DNA of 64,000 nucleotides from Syngnathus acus (lineage: Eukaryota; Chordata; Actinopteri; Syngnathiformes; Syngnathidae), in assembly GCF_901709675.1 (NCBI RefSeq), contig NC_051089.1:8181476-8245475 (forward strand), in the 5' to 3' direction. A program made the position numbers and the translations under genes. Positions 42,665-62,956 of the stretch are shown one piece after another. The notes beneath the pieces were generated by a model. That model was not told the origin of the DNA and ran no database searches. It was given only the letters and a program-made list of their open reading frames with translations. Every line of letters begins with the position of its first letter. The stretch's first letter is position 1.

Positions 42665-42714
42665 AGACACCATCAAATCCGATCGCCCGTGCGCGTTTAC
42701 CTCCACACGGAGAC

Positions 42715-42750
42715 ATGTCCTTCGCGAAGGGAACAGATGCGCAGGTCTGA
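42715..42750 (+). CDS. Upstream ORF 2 in the rps6ka2 5' leader
   Basis: ATG to TGA, encoding MSFAKGTDAQV, ending 8 nt before the main start codon. That distance would make reinitiation inefficient if this uORF is used. Confidence 0.4.
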   Translation: MSFAKGTDAQV

Positions 42751-42758
42751 TCGTTGCC

Positions 42759-50941
<8,183 letters not shown>

Positions 50942-52578
50942 ATAAGGCAGTATAATGTGATTTATAAATAATTCCCTAAGAATAACTCTTTCATGCTTGC
51001 CTCTGGAATTAGATGTCTAAAATTCTGGTTCCAAATACTATAGTCGCAGTGGCCTTTGTCAAATGTGCCGGTTTGCTCACAGTTGCCATTTTAAAAGAGG
51101 ACACACACTGGGCTCTTCATAAGGCACAAATGCATGCAAATGCAAATGCACTGCGCTGCATACAAAGAGATGTTTCAAATATTTTGGATACTTTTCAGCT
51201 TCAGTATGCTGTATGAGTGAGGGAATGATGTAGAACATCTTGTACTTCATATGTGTCCAGTGAAAGTATATTTCTAATAATTAAAACCAAATGACATTGG
51301 ACAAATCATGCTTTAATAACATTGACAAACCAGTGTTAAAATACATATTTCCAAGGAAATCTCTTCAATGTGAATGTTTTACTATTGGTTGGTCTTGTAT
51401 GGCTCAGTATTCAAACGTGTAGTGAGCTGCAGCTTAATCACCATCCATTTGGTTCAGTAGCTGACCTGATCTGATAGGCAAATCAATAAAAGTAGCCACT
51501 CAGCATTTCATGCTTACTTACTTCAATCCACACTCTTTGCTTTGTTAAATGTATATATTTCAAAGTGAACTGAGTTAACGTCACCAGTGCAGTAACAAGA
51601 AGCTCAAATCCTTTGATGGTGTATTTGTGGTTGTCCTCCTTAGCTGCAGCTTAGGACCCCTACAGTCCAAAACAAAAAGTAGTCACTCCTGTCTTATGGA
51701 CCATGTAGCTGTGAAGGTATTACATTCATCCAACTGGTGTCGTGTTGCTTTATGACATTGTTACTCGGCTTACAAGTAGTCAGCATGGCTCGACAGCGAG
51801 CACCACATTCATAGCAAACCTTTTTAGAATGAACCAACCTGAAATTATTCTGTGTGATCAACGATTGCTGCCATTTAAGCTTCTGTTTGCTTGTAGCTTT
51901 GAAAGCCAAATAAATGAGTGTCCAACATTTCTATATAAGATGCTAATTGCACGAGGCAAAATTGAAGCTGTTTTTGCAAATGAGTAGCACCCTTTGCTGT
52001 GCAGTGAAATGTAGTTCAACATTCACACAATAATCATCTCTTATAAATACAATCGTAGCGATACGTCAATGCTGTTGTAGTCACATTTTCATTATACATC
52101 CGTCAGACATAGTCGTAGGTACACCAGTGCAATCTAATGATATCTCACCGACCCCAAAAGGCGGACTAAAAATGTTTATGGTGGAAAAATATGATGAATA
52201 AAAATATTTATATATTTTTGGATTGGATGCCGTTAGATTGTGCCAGTTAGTGAATACAAGAATCTGAATGAAACAATTTGCACTGCACAGTTGAGTCAGG
52301 TAGCATAAAGCTGGTTACGACTGATATGTTTTATCAGTCAAAACATGTTTGAGGTAATGCTGTAAATATTGTTCATTTATTTAGGCTGCACATATGGTTG
52401 CACTAAATCACCTGGACGGGGTTCAGTTGTGTATAATGAATGATGTATAGTGAGGAGCAAGCATTGAGACTGTAAATATTGTGCGGGCAGAGTGTACATA
52501 TTGTATCATTCATCCGTTTATGGGTGTAGATACCTGGCTAATCATCTAAATGGTTGGTTAACATGCCAAAGTTTTACA

Positions 52579-52584
52579 AATAAA
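52579..52584 (+). terminator. rps6ka2: rps6ka2 poly(A) signal
   Basis: AATAAA about 1.64 kb after the stop codon, followed by T-rich sequence. The long 3'UTR (50942 to about 52600) has no recognised repeat and carries several ATTTA-like and AT-rich stretches. Confidence 0.55.
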
Positions 52585-52814
52585 AAATATGATTGCAAAT
52601 AGTAGTATTTGTCTTAATTATGTCTCTTCATATGGATTTGTGTGTTTGTATGGTAAGTCTTACAGAACTAGGGATGGGCGAGTGCCGATACCAGGTGTTG
52701 GTGCTGATATCAGTATCAGCCATATTACAATCAGGAACTAGAAATAAAGAGATATTGAAAAATTGATATATATTTCTTACAACTTTAAGGAAATTGCTAC
52801 ATTGGTTTACAGTC

Positions 52815-53091
52815 TTGCATGTTCTCCCCGGGCCCGCGTGGGTTTTCTCCGGGCACTCCGGTTTCCTCCCACATCCCAAAAACATGCTTGGTAGGCCGAT
52901 TGAGCACTCCAGATTGTCCCTAGGTGTGAGTGCGAGTGCAAATGGTTGTTTGTCTCTGTGTGCCCTGCGATTGGCTGGCAACCGGTTCAGGGTGTCCCCC
53001 GCCTACAGCCCGATGACGGCTGGGATAGGCTCCGGCACACCCGCGACCCCCGTGGGGACTAAGTGGTTCAGAAAATGGATGGATGGATGGT
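52815..53091 (+). mobile_element. L2-like LINE 3' tail
   Basis: Starts near GCATGTTCTCCCCGGG, continues with GTTTTCTCCGGGCACTCCGG and CCTGCGATTGGCTGGCAACC, and ends with GGTTCAGAAAATGGATGGAT repeats. Plus orientation, 5'-truncated. Confidence 0.8.
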
Positions 53092-54335
53092 TTGCAGTCT
53101 ATATGTCTCTCTTTAAAATAATACATCATTGTTTTAAACAATGCTAAATACTACTCAACTGTTAAATTAAATAAAAAACTGAAAAATACCATCTGAGGAA
53201 GCAACCCTGCACACATGATTTTGTCAAATTTGTATTTTTGTCACCAAAAGAAGCCATAACAAATTTTCACTACTTAGTTACATTTCAATTTATTATTCCT
53301 TTTTTTTTTTTTTATGGAAGGACATGTTTTCTGTCATGCAAATGTCATAATACCTCAAGTAAAATACTACAGATTGCATTATAAAGAAAATAACTTTTAC
53401 TTATTACTATGTTCGACACCTTTTGGCATGTGAAGCCACTAGATGGCAACCAGTAACACTCTCAGGACCACATTTCCTTGCAAAAGTTCTGTCTTTCCTG
53501 CCAAGATGCCTCCCAAAAAAGAAAAGAAGAAGCAAGTCTTTAATTTGTATCAACCACCGGGCTCAAACTTGCTTCCATAAAAGCTTTTAGCGGGCTCTGA
53601 GTTGATGTGGCAGGTGGGTGTGGCTGGCTCATCAAGCCTGACATTTAAGTGCAGTAGTGCTCCAAGCGAACGGGAGTGGAGGATATGAGTAGATAGAGAT
53701 GACAAGGCCCCCTGCGAGGATGACTGCAGTGGAGTGACAAGGGGAGAGCAAACAACAGAAGGTGTCGTCAGGCGAGGGAATGAAAGGCAAAGGAAGGGAA
53801 AAGGAGCTTGAAGAAAAACAAAAACTTTCAATCAGTAATTAATCCAAGCAATGCCTTTCATATTCTCGATGTTAATTCCATATTTATCTGACTGAATCTG
53901 GTTAAAGGCGCGCTTCACTTATATCGCTTTCTACTGTAATCTCCTGAATCAAGTCCAAATCGTTTGTTTTTAGGATAGTTTTTGATAGTTATTTCTTAGC
54001 TATTTTTGATCAGTATTAGCGTACATTTCTTAAAGTAAGCTAAAAGGAGAAGAGAAATGTTCTTGTAAATTCAGTGAATTTGTTAACAGTTCTTGAAATT
54101 AGCTAGCTCAATTAAGAAAATATAACGCATTTCCAAGGAAATACTTCTTACGTGGTAGAAGTTTTGGTTTCTTTCTGGTTTGAAGACCTGTTGCAGTCTT
54201 TGAGGGCCAATAATTCTAGCCTTGAAAAAATGTTCACCTCTCAGGCAACATAGTTTATGCCCTTAATATTCAAGTGTAAATCTGGACAGTTACTCATTTT
54301 GACAGGGATGCAGATCCCACCACCTATGGCAGTGA

Positions 54336-54349
54336 TACACATGCACACG

Positions 54350-54381
<32 letters not shown>

Positions 54382-54397
54382 CACACACACACACACA
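54336..54397. repeat. (AC)n microsatellite
   Basis: AC repeat interrupted by GC dinucleotides. Confidence 0.95.
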
Positions 54398-54788
54398 GAA
54401 ACAGTGCCACGAACATCCTGTGGCACTGAAGTCAGACCAGCCACTCGGACATTCACCGAATCAGACGTACAAATCTGCAACAGACGGATGGTGACAAAGA
54501 GATTATCACCGTGACAGGAGAAGTCTGTGCAGCTGTGGGTGGTGACGGAATCTACGGCATGGTGGGGGTGGGGAACCTTAGTCTTTGTTCATCGTTACAT
54601 CGGTTTCATCTATCACAACCAAATCCATGCTTGAAGTTATAGAAACAAGATGAGCCATCTACTGCAAATACATCGGTAGATACACCTGCACAACGTGGGT
54701 TCTCCGATTTTTGCCTTCACTCTCCACCATGCAAATTGCTGCAAGTAACAATGATATTATTTCATAGCCCAAGCACGGAAGCACTCAC

Positions 54789-54895
54789 CAGTCAGAGGAT
54801 AAGTGACATTGTGCAGAAAGTCAATTAATCTTTTCAGTGGGAAGGCCTCCTCACCCTTCCCTCCATCCACCTGGCTTAAAAGCTTCATTTGCCTC
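54789..54895 (-). other. Orphan exon-like segment
   Basis: On the minus strand a good acceptor (tgtatctgttctccatag) and a consensus donor (ACTG|gtgagt) bound 107 nt. One frame is open throughout, reading RQMKLLSQVDGGKGEEAFPL and then KRLIDFLHNVTYPLT. Composition looks protein-like (mixed, not low complexity). The family is not recognised and no in-frame neighbour was established. Confidence 0.35.
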
Positions 54896-55235
54896 CTATG
54901 GAGAACAGATACAAACACCATTAGTGAGATGATAGCCGTATGGGGAAAGGAGCATCTCACAGTTGGATGAGCTGAGACACTATAGCCCACCTTCACACAC
55001 ACATCTCAAAAAGTGTCTGTGCAAAAATAGGCGACTACATCTTCCGCGTGGGCGACCTCAAAAAGGTTCTGACTTGATTATAAAAGGTGCGTAACTTTTA
55101 AAACGGAAGTCTGCTTGGAAGCTCTCTGAGGGGCGGCAGACAAGGTGGTCTTAAGTTAAGATTTGCAGTCTAGTGCAAAGCTTTTATGAGGGGAGACCAT
55201 TATTTCAATATCTGAGCCCCCGCTCTCCCCCTTAA

Positions 55236-55251
55236 CCCCCCCCCCCCCCCC
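55236..55251. repeat. C16 homopolymer
   Basis: Uninterrupted run of 16 C. Confidence 0.95.
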
Positions 55252-58200
55252 AACCTTCCGCATGTGTCACATGCGACCCCAGCTAGATAAATGGTACTCA
55301 TGTGTGTTTACGTGCACACGTTTGGGCATGTGAAATGCCACTGAGCATACAGGCTCTGCTCAACTGAGCTCGGCTGGCTATCGGAGCACAATTGGGGGTC
55401 TCCCAGTGTGAAACAGGTCAACACACATACACACACATAGGAACCAATAAGGAAGTTTGGATGAACACGCATAAAGCCTCCAATATAATCAAAGGCTATA
55501 TGCAAATCCATTTTTTTGCAGAAGCATAGAAAGATGCTTGAATTGATTGCAGTATTTGTGTGGTTTTTGCTTGACATTTCAATTCCGGACTCCGGAGAAG
55601 TTTTTAAGTTGTTCACAAACAATGTATGGGCAAAGGTTTCTGGCGTCCCCGCTGTCGTCAACACAGGGGGCTTTAGTTGGGTTAACAAAGTTGCAGCTGG
55701 AAGAAGGTCAAACTGGAGTGGTGGGCAGCGGGGAGCACAAGCAGGCTACGCCGGGCTGGAAAAATCAAGGGCTAGCCCAAAACATGAATGCTACTTCGCA
55801 ACAAGTGCTTGGAAACTTCAAGGAAAGTTTAAGGCACGGCTCAAAAATTCACACGGATATATTTTGTGCTACGTGTTCAGTGCATACCCAAGATCCTCAA
55901 AAATGTGCAATGCAGTAAAAAAAAGTACATAATTCATTATTTCCCACCACTGTGTGGGGAGATTTGATTTGAGGCATGTGCTAGCTGGTTTGCTCTCATG
56001 ATGTGTAAACAAACATTTTGTCCTAGTTGGACCAAACAAATTTGGCATGATTCCATTGGTGCTGGTGGTGCGTGCGTTTGGGCCACAGCGGTAAACATAC
56101 AGTACACACGCATATTTTACATGGACTAGGCTGGCATATGTTTGTGTTGCAGCCAGGGGGATAGCATTCTGTTGCTGACACTGGGCCTGTCTGCCTGGTG
56201 TGTCCCTTTCTGCACCAGTAGAGCTGGCACAGCCTCCTGCCTCTGCCCAGCCCTCTCGCAAGGCGCCAGCTGGGCGCAACCGGGAGAGGCCCTCCGGAGA
56301 GAGGACGCAGGTCAGCTGTGACAGTGGCGCACGTGCATAAGGACGGAGGTTTGCGCCTCACTCTAGAGGTGTTCAGCAAGATTGCAAGATAGATGTCGCA
56401 AAAAGACCTATCCCAGCTGATTTAGGGTTGCCATAAAGCGGAATACAACCTGGCCTGATTGTCAGTCAATCACCGAGCTGACATACTTTTTGGAACCCCC
56501 GTCTACACATACAAAATACCAGTGGCTTTCTAAATAAGAAAAATAACTTAAAAAAAACCCTAAAAATAAGGATGAACTGAAACTGAACCTTTGCCACTTC
56601 GCTATAAAGCTTTATGGGTATTATTGTCTGTCTGGCTAATTGATTAACTAAAAAAAAAAACAGCCAATATAGCAATAAGTTATTTATCATAAATAATACA
56701 AAGCATTCATCATCACATTTTGTCCACCAGTTTATTTGTACTGCATCGCTGCAGTAGTTTCTGTGTACACATGGAGATCTAGTTTGATCCTAAAATGATT
56801 TTTTTTTTAGATGACTTTCTACCAACGTTTTTGCTAATCACTCACATTCCTAACAATCTGGGATAACAATGGTCACAAACAGCAGCACAGGTGACGGCAG
56901 AGAAGCAGGGACTCCCCTCACAATGATTCCATTTATTTCACAGCTTAGCCTGCGATTAATCTCTTTAGTGACAAGAGGGTGAAACAGTAAGTCACAACAA
57001 ATATCGCAGGCTTCTAATGTTATGGATATGTGCTAACCCTGCTGGCTTTTAGGAGACCACCTGGTCTCTCAGCTCCTCCTTCACTCCTCAATGTTGTCCA
57101 AACCCGACAGAAGCCGCGTTGACATTGCAGGGCCTCGGGGCCGCCCTCTAAGCTCAGGAATCAATGGAGAAGGCATTACACCATGAGAGCACAAGGGGCC
57201 TGAACACACCCTCAGCACCCTCTCCTCCCGACACAGACACGGTCGCGGGGACCCCACCTTGGCCCTGGCCGTCCATGGACGCCAGCTCTCTGGCTGGGGC
57301 GGCCTGGCACAGCTGCACCAGGAGCCGTGCTGTCACGAGCAGTTAGGGTGACAGCCACTCACACTTCATAATGTCCCTCTCACAGGTCAGCGAGCGACAA
57401 GCTGGGTCACCTCGCTCCAGCAGGCAGCCTCAGGGGGAACAGAATGCCCCCCACCTCCACCACTATCGCTACTGACCCCCCCACACACACACACATGCAC
57501 CGCCCTTCAAACCACCCCATCCATATAAGAGGGGGCAGGTGGAGGAGAGAGGTGTGTTGGAGATGCAGGAGTCTCTCAAGGGTCAAGTCTAGGGTGGACA
57601 CCACAACACCACTGATGGCAGTCAGTCTGGGCTGCTTAGATGGTCCAAGACCTCAGAGGACATAATGATGTAGAACAAGTCTGTATCATACACTAACTGT
57701 TTAAATCCATTGAAAGTTGGAAATTGAAACAACGGTGTTAAAAAAAAAAGATGCTGTGCTCAGCAAAAAAAAAAATCTTTTTCCCAGCTCATATGTCTAA
57801 TAATAAAATACATTGTTGAAGAATGCCAGAACTTCAAAAATCAAAACTCCAGTGACAAACAACTATTTGTGTAAAAGTTCGCAAGCTCGCACGCTCACGG
57901 AACGACAAGTTGAGCATGTGATTTGAGGACATGGAAGCTAATTGGACGCAATGGCTGCTTTTGACTTCAGCTGTGAGCGAAAGGCCCTCACACCTCATTC
58001 GCGTTATTCAAACAGTCACGCCCTGAGAGCGAGAGCCCCGCTTAATTCAATGAAGGTGCGCACACAGCCACTGAACAATGTGTAGCAATTAATTGCGCCT
58101 GCCCTCCCACATCTGGCGCTGCGGTGTGACCCCGCCTCTGCTGCGCCCCCGCGTAGCCCAGGCCACGGCAATTTCACACGTAGAGGACCCCAATGAAACG

Positions 58201-58704
58201 TGAAGAGGATACAAGGCTTTGTTAAATTGCATTAAAGTGTTTAAAACAGTAGAGTCGTGCCTCCGCTCCCATCTCATTGCAGAGGAAACAAAGCAGGAAG
58301 TGAACCCAATCACTTCCACAAAAACGCACACAAGTTGGTGTGTATCATCATGCGCTCAATAATAAAAGTGCACCTCAAGGAGAAAGATGAAATTGATGCC
58401 GATATGGGATGACAAATTACATTTACTCTGTTACACCCTTGGGATAAAGTGTCCTTGTCAGATTATAGTTTTAATGCAACATGCTTTTTTACTTTTACTT
58501 CAGTGTTTATCGGAAAGAAGAAATTTTACTTTTACTCCATTACAATGAGCAACATTTTAAATGACAGCATTGATAAATGTGAGTATTGTCCTGCTATTTT
58601 TCCACATTATTTAAAAATAGTCACATTACTCTAAAATAACCATACTTGTATACTAACTTCTCTAATAACCATACTTGAGTACAAATTCTGGAAAAGATAC
58701 TCAC

Positions 58705-58815
58705 CTTTGCACCAGAGCAATTGCAGGTTCTCCCGATTCCTGTACAGTTGGAATTACTTTAAGTCTTCATCTTCACTTTCATAGTGGATCACTGAGTGGG
58801 TTAGCTTCACTGAAT
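58705..58815 (-). other. Second exon-like segment, weak
   Basis: Minus strand: acceptor tgctgtgtttacag and a strong donor (TGCAAAG|gtgagt) bound 111 nt. The frame that would splice into 54895 reads LKVIPTVQESGEPAIALVQ, but a stop lies one codon upstream of this run, so the segment is not open end to end. It may be a non-coding exon or chance. Confidence 0.2.
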
Positions 58816-59487
58816 CTGTAAACACAGCAATCGTAACATCAATTACTATCAAACAAATTGTCAATAGCAGTTCTCAGAAAGGGCCCTGAGCACTATTACA
58901 TTTGTATTCTTGTAACGTTATGACTCAATTCTTGGGATTGTCCAAATTCCTTTTTTTCCCAGTTTAGCAGTATCAGTCATCTGTAGATTATGGACGGCTC
59001 ACTGGCTTTTCAAAATTTTAGCTACGCACACCCCGAATCATGAACAGCACCACCTCTGTCTCTCGCTCAGTGTGCGCCACTGTGGCCGTCACCCTGCTTC
59101 AGGGCTCTGAAGATATTTCGGACATATGTGGGGAATCAATCTAAGAGCACACTGAAGAAAAACATGGAATGTCATTGAGCAATAAGTATGAAGCCTGTCA
59201 GAGGTGGAGCTCACAGCACAGCCTGCGGCCGTCCGGGCCCCTCGCAGTGTCCCAGTGGGAGGACTCATCCGATACCCACCCACACAAACACACACACTCA
59301 CACACACGCAAATGTCTGTCTTCACAAAGACACATCATTGACACAATACGTTCCACATCTGACTGACACGTCCTCTGATCATAACAGAATTATAACACTA
59401 GACCTAAAATCAAAACCAAAATGTGTGAACCTTCAGGGTGTGGTCTGCCATTAAAAATATGGGAATGTTGACATTGTCCCAAAAGTG

Positions 59488-59561
59488 ATCCATCCATCCA
59501 TCCATCCATCCATCCATCCATCCATCCATCCATCCATCCATCCATCCATCCATCCATCCAA
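59488..59561. repeat. (CATC)n microsatellite
   Basis: About 18 perfect units of the TCCA/ATCC tetranucleotide. Confidence 0.97.
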
Positions 59562-62305
59562 AATATTACAATGATTTCTTACTGTTGTGACTGAGGTTCA
59601 CCGTCAGGGCATAAAGGTAAAATTTGTTTGGTGGCTTTGAAGGGGCAATGAGGAAGGGAGCAGCCCAGCACAGACAGACAAGTGAAGGCAAGCAGAAGCG
59701 GGTGCAACAAGATGTCACAATTGATGGGTCATTACACCCAAGTAAGCATGCAACACTAGCTTGCCCCTCATCATATTCTCTCTTGTTTTGTTTAAGCACT
59801 CTAACAAGGGACAACTACATTTCTCACTATCCTCACCCTAATTGGTGAACTTACGCTCACTCACACAAACATGTTTAGGTCCTATAATGAGGTTGGCTGT
59901 TGCACATCACATCAGGGCATAAACCGGCACAAATCAGGTAAATCTAGTTAGAAGTGCTCACACTTTACAGCACATGCATGCGGGATTCGTCTCACAGTTG
60001 CGCCCCATCCTGTTGCTCATTATCATGACTGCAAGGCTGCATCTGCATGAGGGCATCGAGGCCCCGCAATTGATGGCACATCAGCCGGTCCGGGATGTGA
60101 GCTCAAAAAGCGACACTAATCTACAAATCCCAGTGGTGTGAGAGTTTGATGGTAAAGCTCAACCATTAGTTGCTTTAAGCTCACATATTAGCTGGCGACA
60201 ACACACACAGTGTCCTTCCTGGAGATGAGTCAATTGGATTGAGGGGTGCATGCAGTGAGATGGTAAAATATGCTTAGAACTTCTGATGCATTACTTTAAA
60301 AAAATGCGCAGTTGTGCATATATCAGGGAGATAATAAGATGTTTGAGATAGAAGAGCATTGGTGGGTGCGGTGATGGGGAATATGACACAAAGAGGGGGA
60401 GGATTTGATTTCAAAAGTGAAGTCAACATTTGATACAAAATTAGAACTGGAAGAACTGCTCCTCTGTGAAGTGAAAGTTTTTTTTGTAGAAGTCTCTGTA
60501 ACTAGAGTGATGTTTTTGTGATTATGTAATTGACACCTAATGATTAGTTTGACTTCCTCAAAATTGAGGGGGTTCTGGGTTCAAATATCAGGTTAGGCCA
60601 TGTAACACGCAGTAAGAACTGTAAAGAAATTAAATCGGTTTTCGCATATATTTTTGGATTCACTTCAATGGACATTGTTCTGCTCTATATGGGGTATATG
60701 CAACCCGGGGCAATATAACAGCGACACACGGAAGATATACTGAGCATGTATTTGGTCTCATTTCCTCAATAAGTTGCTGTGATGTTAGTCACTCTAAACA
60801 GAGGATAAAGAATACCTGCCTGTGACTGGTGATATACATTCTGTCTACATGTGTTGCTCCAGCATTTGTGTTGAACTATCTGTTGCGTCAACGGTTGTAA
60901 TACTGCGACAGAGATGTCATTTGTTAGTCCTTCATTCAGTTGGTTTGAATACACAGTATAATTCTCACATTTTAAATTTAGTTTGACAGTAAATGTCAAG
61001 ACAGCACAATGAAAAAGTTTTAAGCAACTGTTTGATTTGTTGTTTTTGTCACAGTTGTCATTTTGACGTAAGCCAAAAGCAACCTTGACCAAGATCTGCA
61101 CTGCACTGCTTGTGTCCCCCGCCTCACACACACACACCTTGTTTTCCATATAAAAGAGAGTATGTGCTAACAAGCAAATGTTTTGTCGCACAAAGTAAAC
61201 CCATCAGTGCATGCAATCTGCAACAATTGGAATAGAAACATTGTCATCCAGGCGTGAGCATCTCCATCAATGAAATAAAGCAACCTATTTTAATGTTGTC
61301 AGGAGCGTAACCCAGAGGGAGTTCACATCAGCTTCCATGTGCACATTTAGACCAGCGAGTGGAACTAAAACCTGGCCCGCCAACCGACGCGCTTTGCCTC
61401 CATCGGTAGCGGCACTAACAACCAAATTAGCCATGCGCACGCAGGCGTCATCGTGCAGAGCTGATATCGGTGAGCTCCGGGGCCCAGTAAGCGGCCCCGG
61501 GTTCGTCGTGGTCCAATGGACCGCTGAATTAAGACACAACTATGAGCCATCACGCAGCCTGGACTCCACGGTGTGAAATTAGACTTGGGTGTGAAAGTGG
61601 AAAAAAACCAAATAGGCGTGAGGTTGAATGGCGCTATCCAGATTCCTCGCCTGTCCCATTCGAGCACCTCAACACTGTCAAAGTGAATAAAGAAGAAAAT
61701 TGTTCATGTTCACATTTGTGTCGCTTTCTCGCTCATGACTAATGTGCCATCTTTGACTCGGTTTGTTGAAATACTCTTTGCTTTAATCCAAAACTGAATT
61801 ATTGAAAGCATACACATGTGTCAGGAAGGATAGGCTCAACAGAGAAGTGCTTTGACAATGACAAAGGAAATCAAGTTTTTGACTAAAGTTGTTTTAAACC
61901 ATGGCAGTTGAAAAATAGCTTTCACTTGTTTTTTTAGATGCTGGTTTGCTTCTTGAACATTTTGTCTCAAGACACTTTACACATCACTTTTAAAAGACTA
62001 ACTAAGCCCCAACTGTTAATAAAAAGATAATTGGGGAGCAGGAGGGGTGGATGAATACCAAATTTCTAGAAATATTTGTTGAAATCGTTGGTCTTTTTTT
62101 TTTGGTTAACCAAACAGCAGTAAAGGTGCATGAATTAAATTTAGCTCAGGATAAATAGAATCAAAAAGTTTTTGTTCGCCATATTAACAGCGCATCCACA
62201 CTTTGCAGAGTCTGCTTCCATGTTGACTGCTGAGAGCCTCCTATGCATAGAAACCATACCAGCACTACTTGATCCATCAAACACACACGCACGACCCCCC
62301 CAACC

Positions 62306-62312
<7 letters not shown>

Positions 62313-62369
<57 letters not shown>
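62313..62369. repeat. (AC)n microsatellite
   Basis: About 28 perfect AC units. Confidence 0.97.
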
Positions 62370-62373
<4 letters not shown>

Positions 62374-62891
62374 ATGGGAGCACTTTACACAGAGACACAT
62401 GCATGAAGTAGCAACTCAAAGGAACAACACAAGCAAGACACAAATATACATCTACTTCCTGTTTTCATACTACCTTAACTTGTAGCTCATCTGAAGGTGG
62501 AGATTCCAGTAGCACGATGACGACACATTCAATGTGCAGGGTTTGATAGAGTCAACTTGTTCTGGCAGAGAGGAGCAGGTCTGCATCTCTCTTGCAACAC
62601 CAGGCCTAGTTATACTCAGCCTGTTTGAGGTACACTGATTACACACTGATATTACACACACACGCACACACTTAAACACGCACACAGTACCTTCACTGCA
62701 GGGTATGTGTAAACTCACCATGCAGAATCAGGTCGCTGCATTAAACACAAGCATATGCTAGCAAGAAGTCTTGCTATGATCTTGCACACAGTCCTCCACA
62801 AGACTGGGCTTCAGTACGCTACACTAGTCGGTGTGTTCCACTGCATTACATTGGGCAGGGCAGGCTCGTTCATTCCACTCGTGTGTTGCCC

Positions 62892-62893
<2 letters not shown>

Positions 62894-62948
<55 letters not shown>
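62894..62948. repeat. (TG)n microsatellite
   Basis: About 27 perfect TG units. Confidence 0.97.

Positions 62949-62956
<8 letters not shown>

Noticed and set aside
60766-61191. 141-codon minus-strand open frame
   Set aside because: Includes a repeat-derived (GTGTGTG) segment and has no domain-like sequence or splice context.
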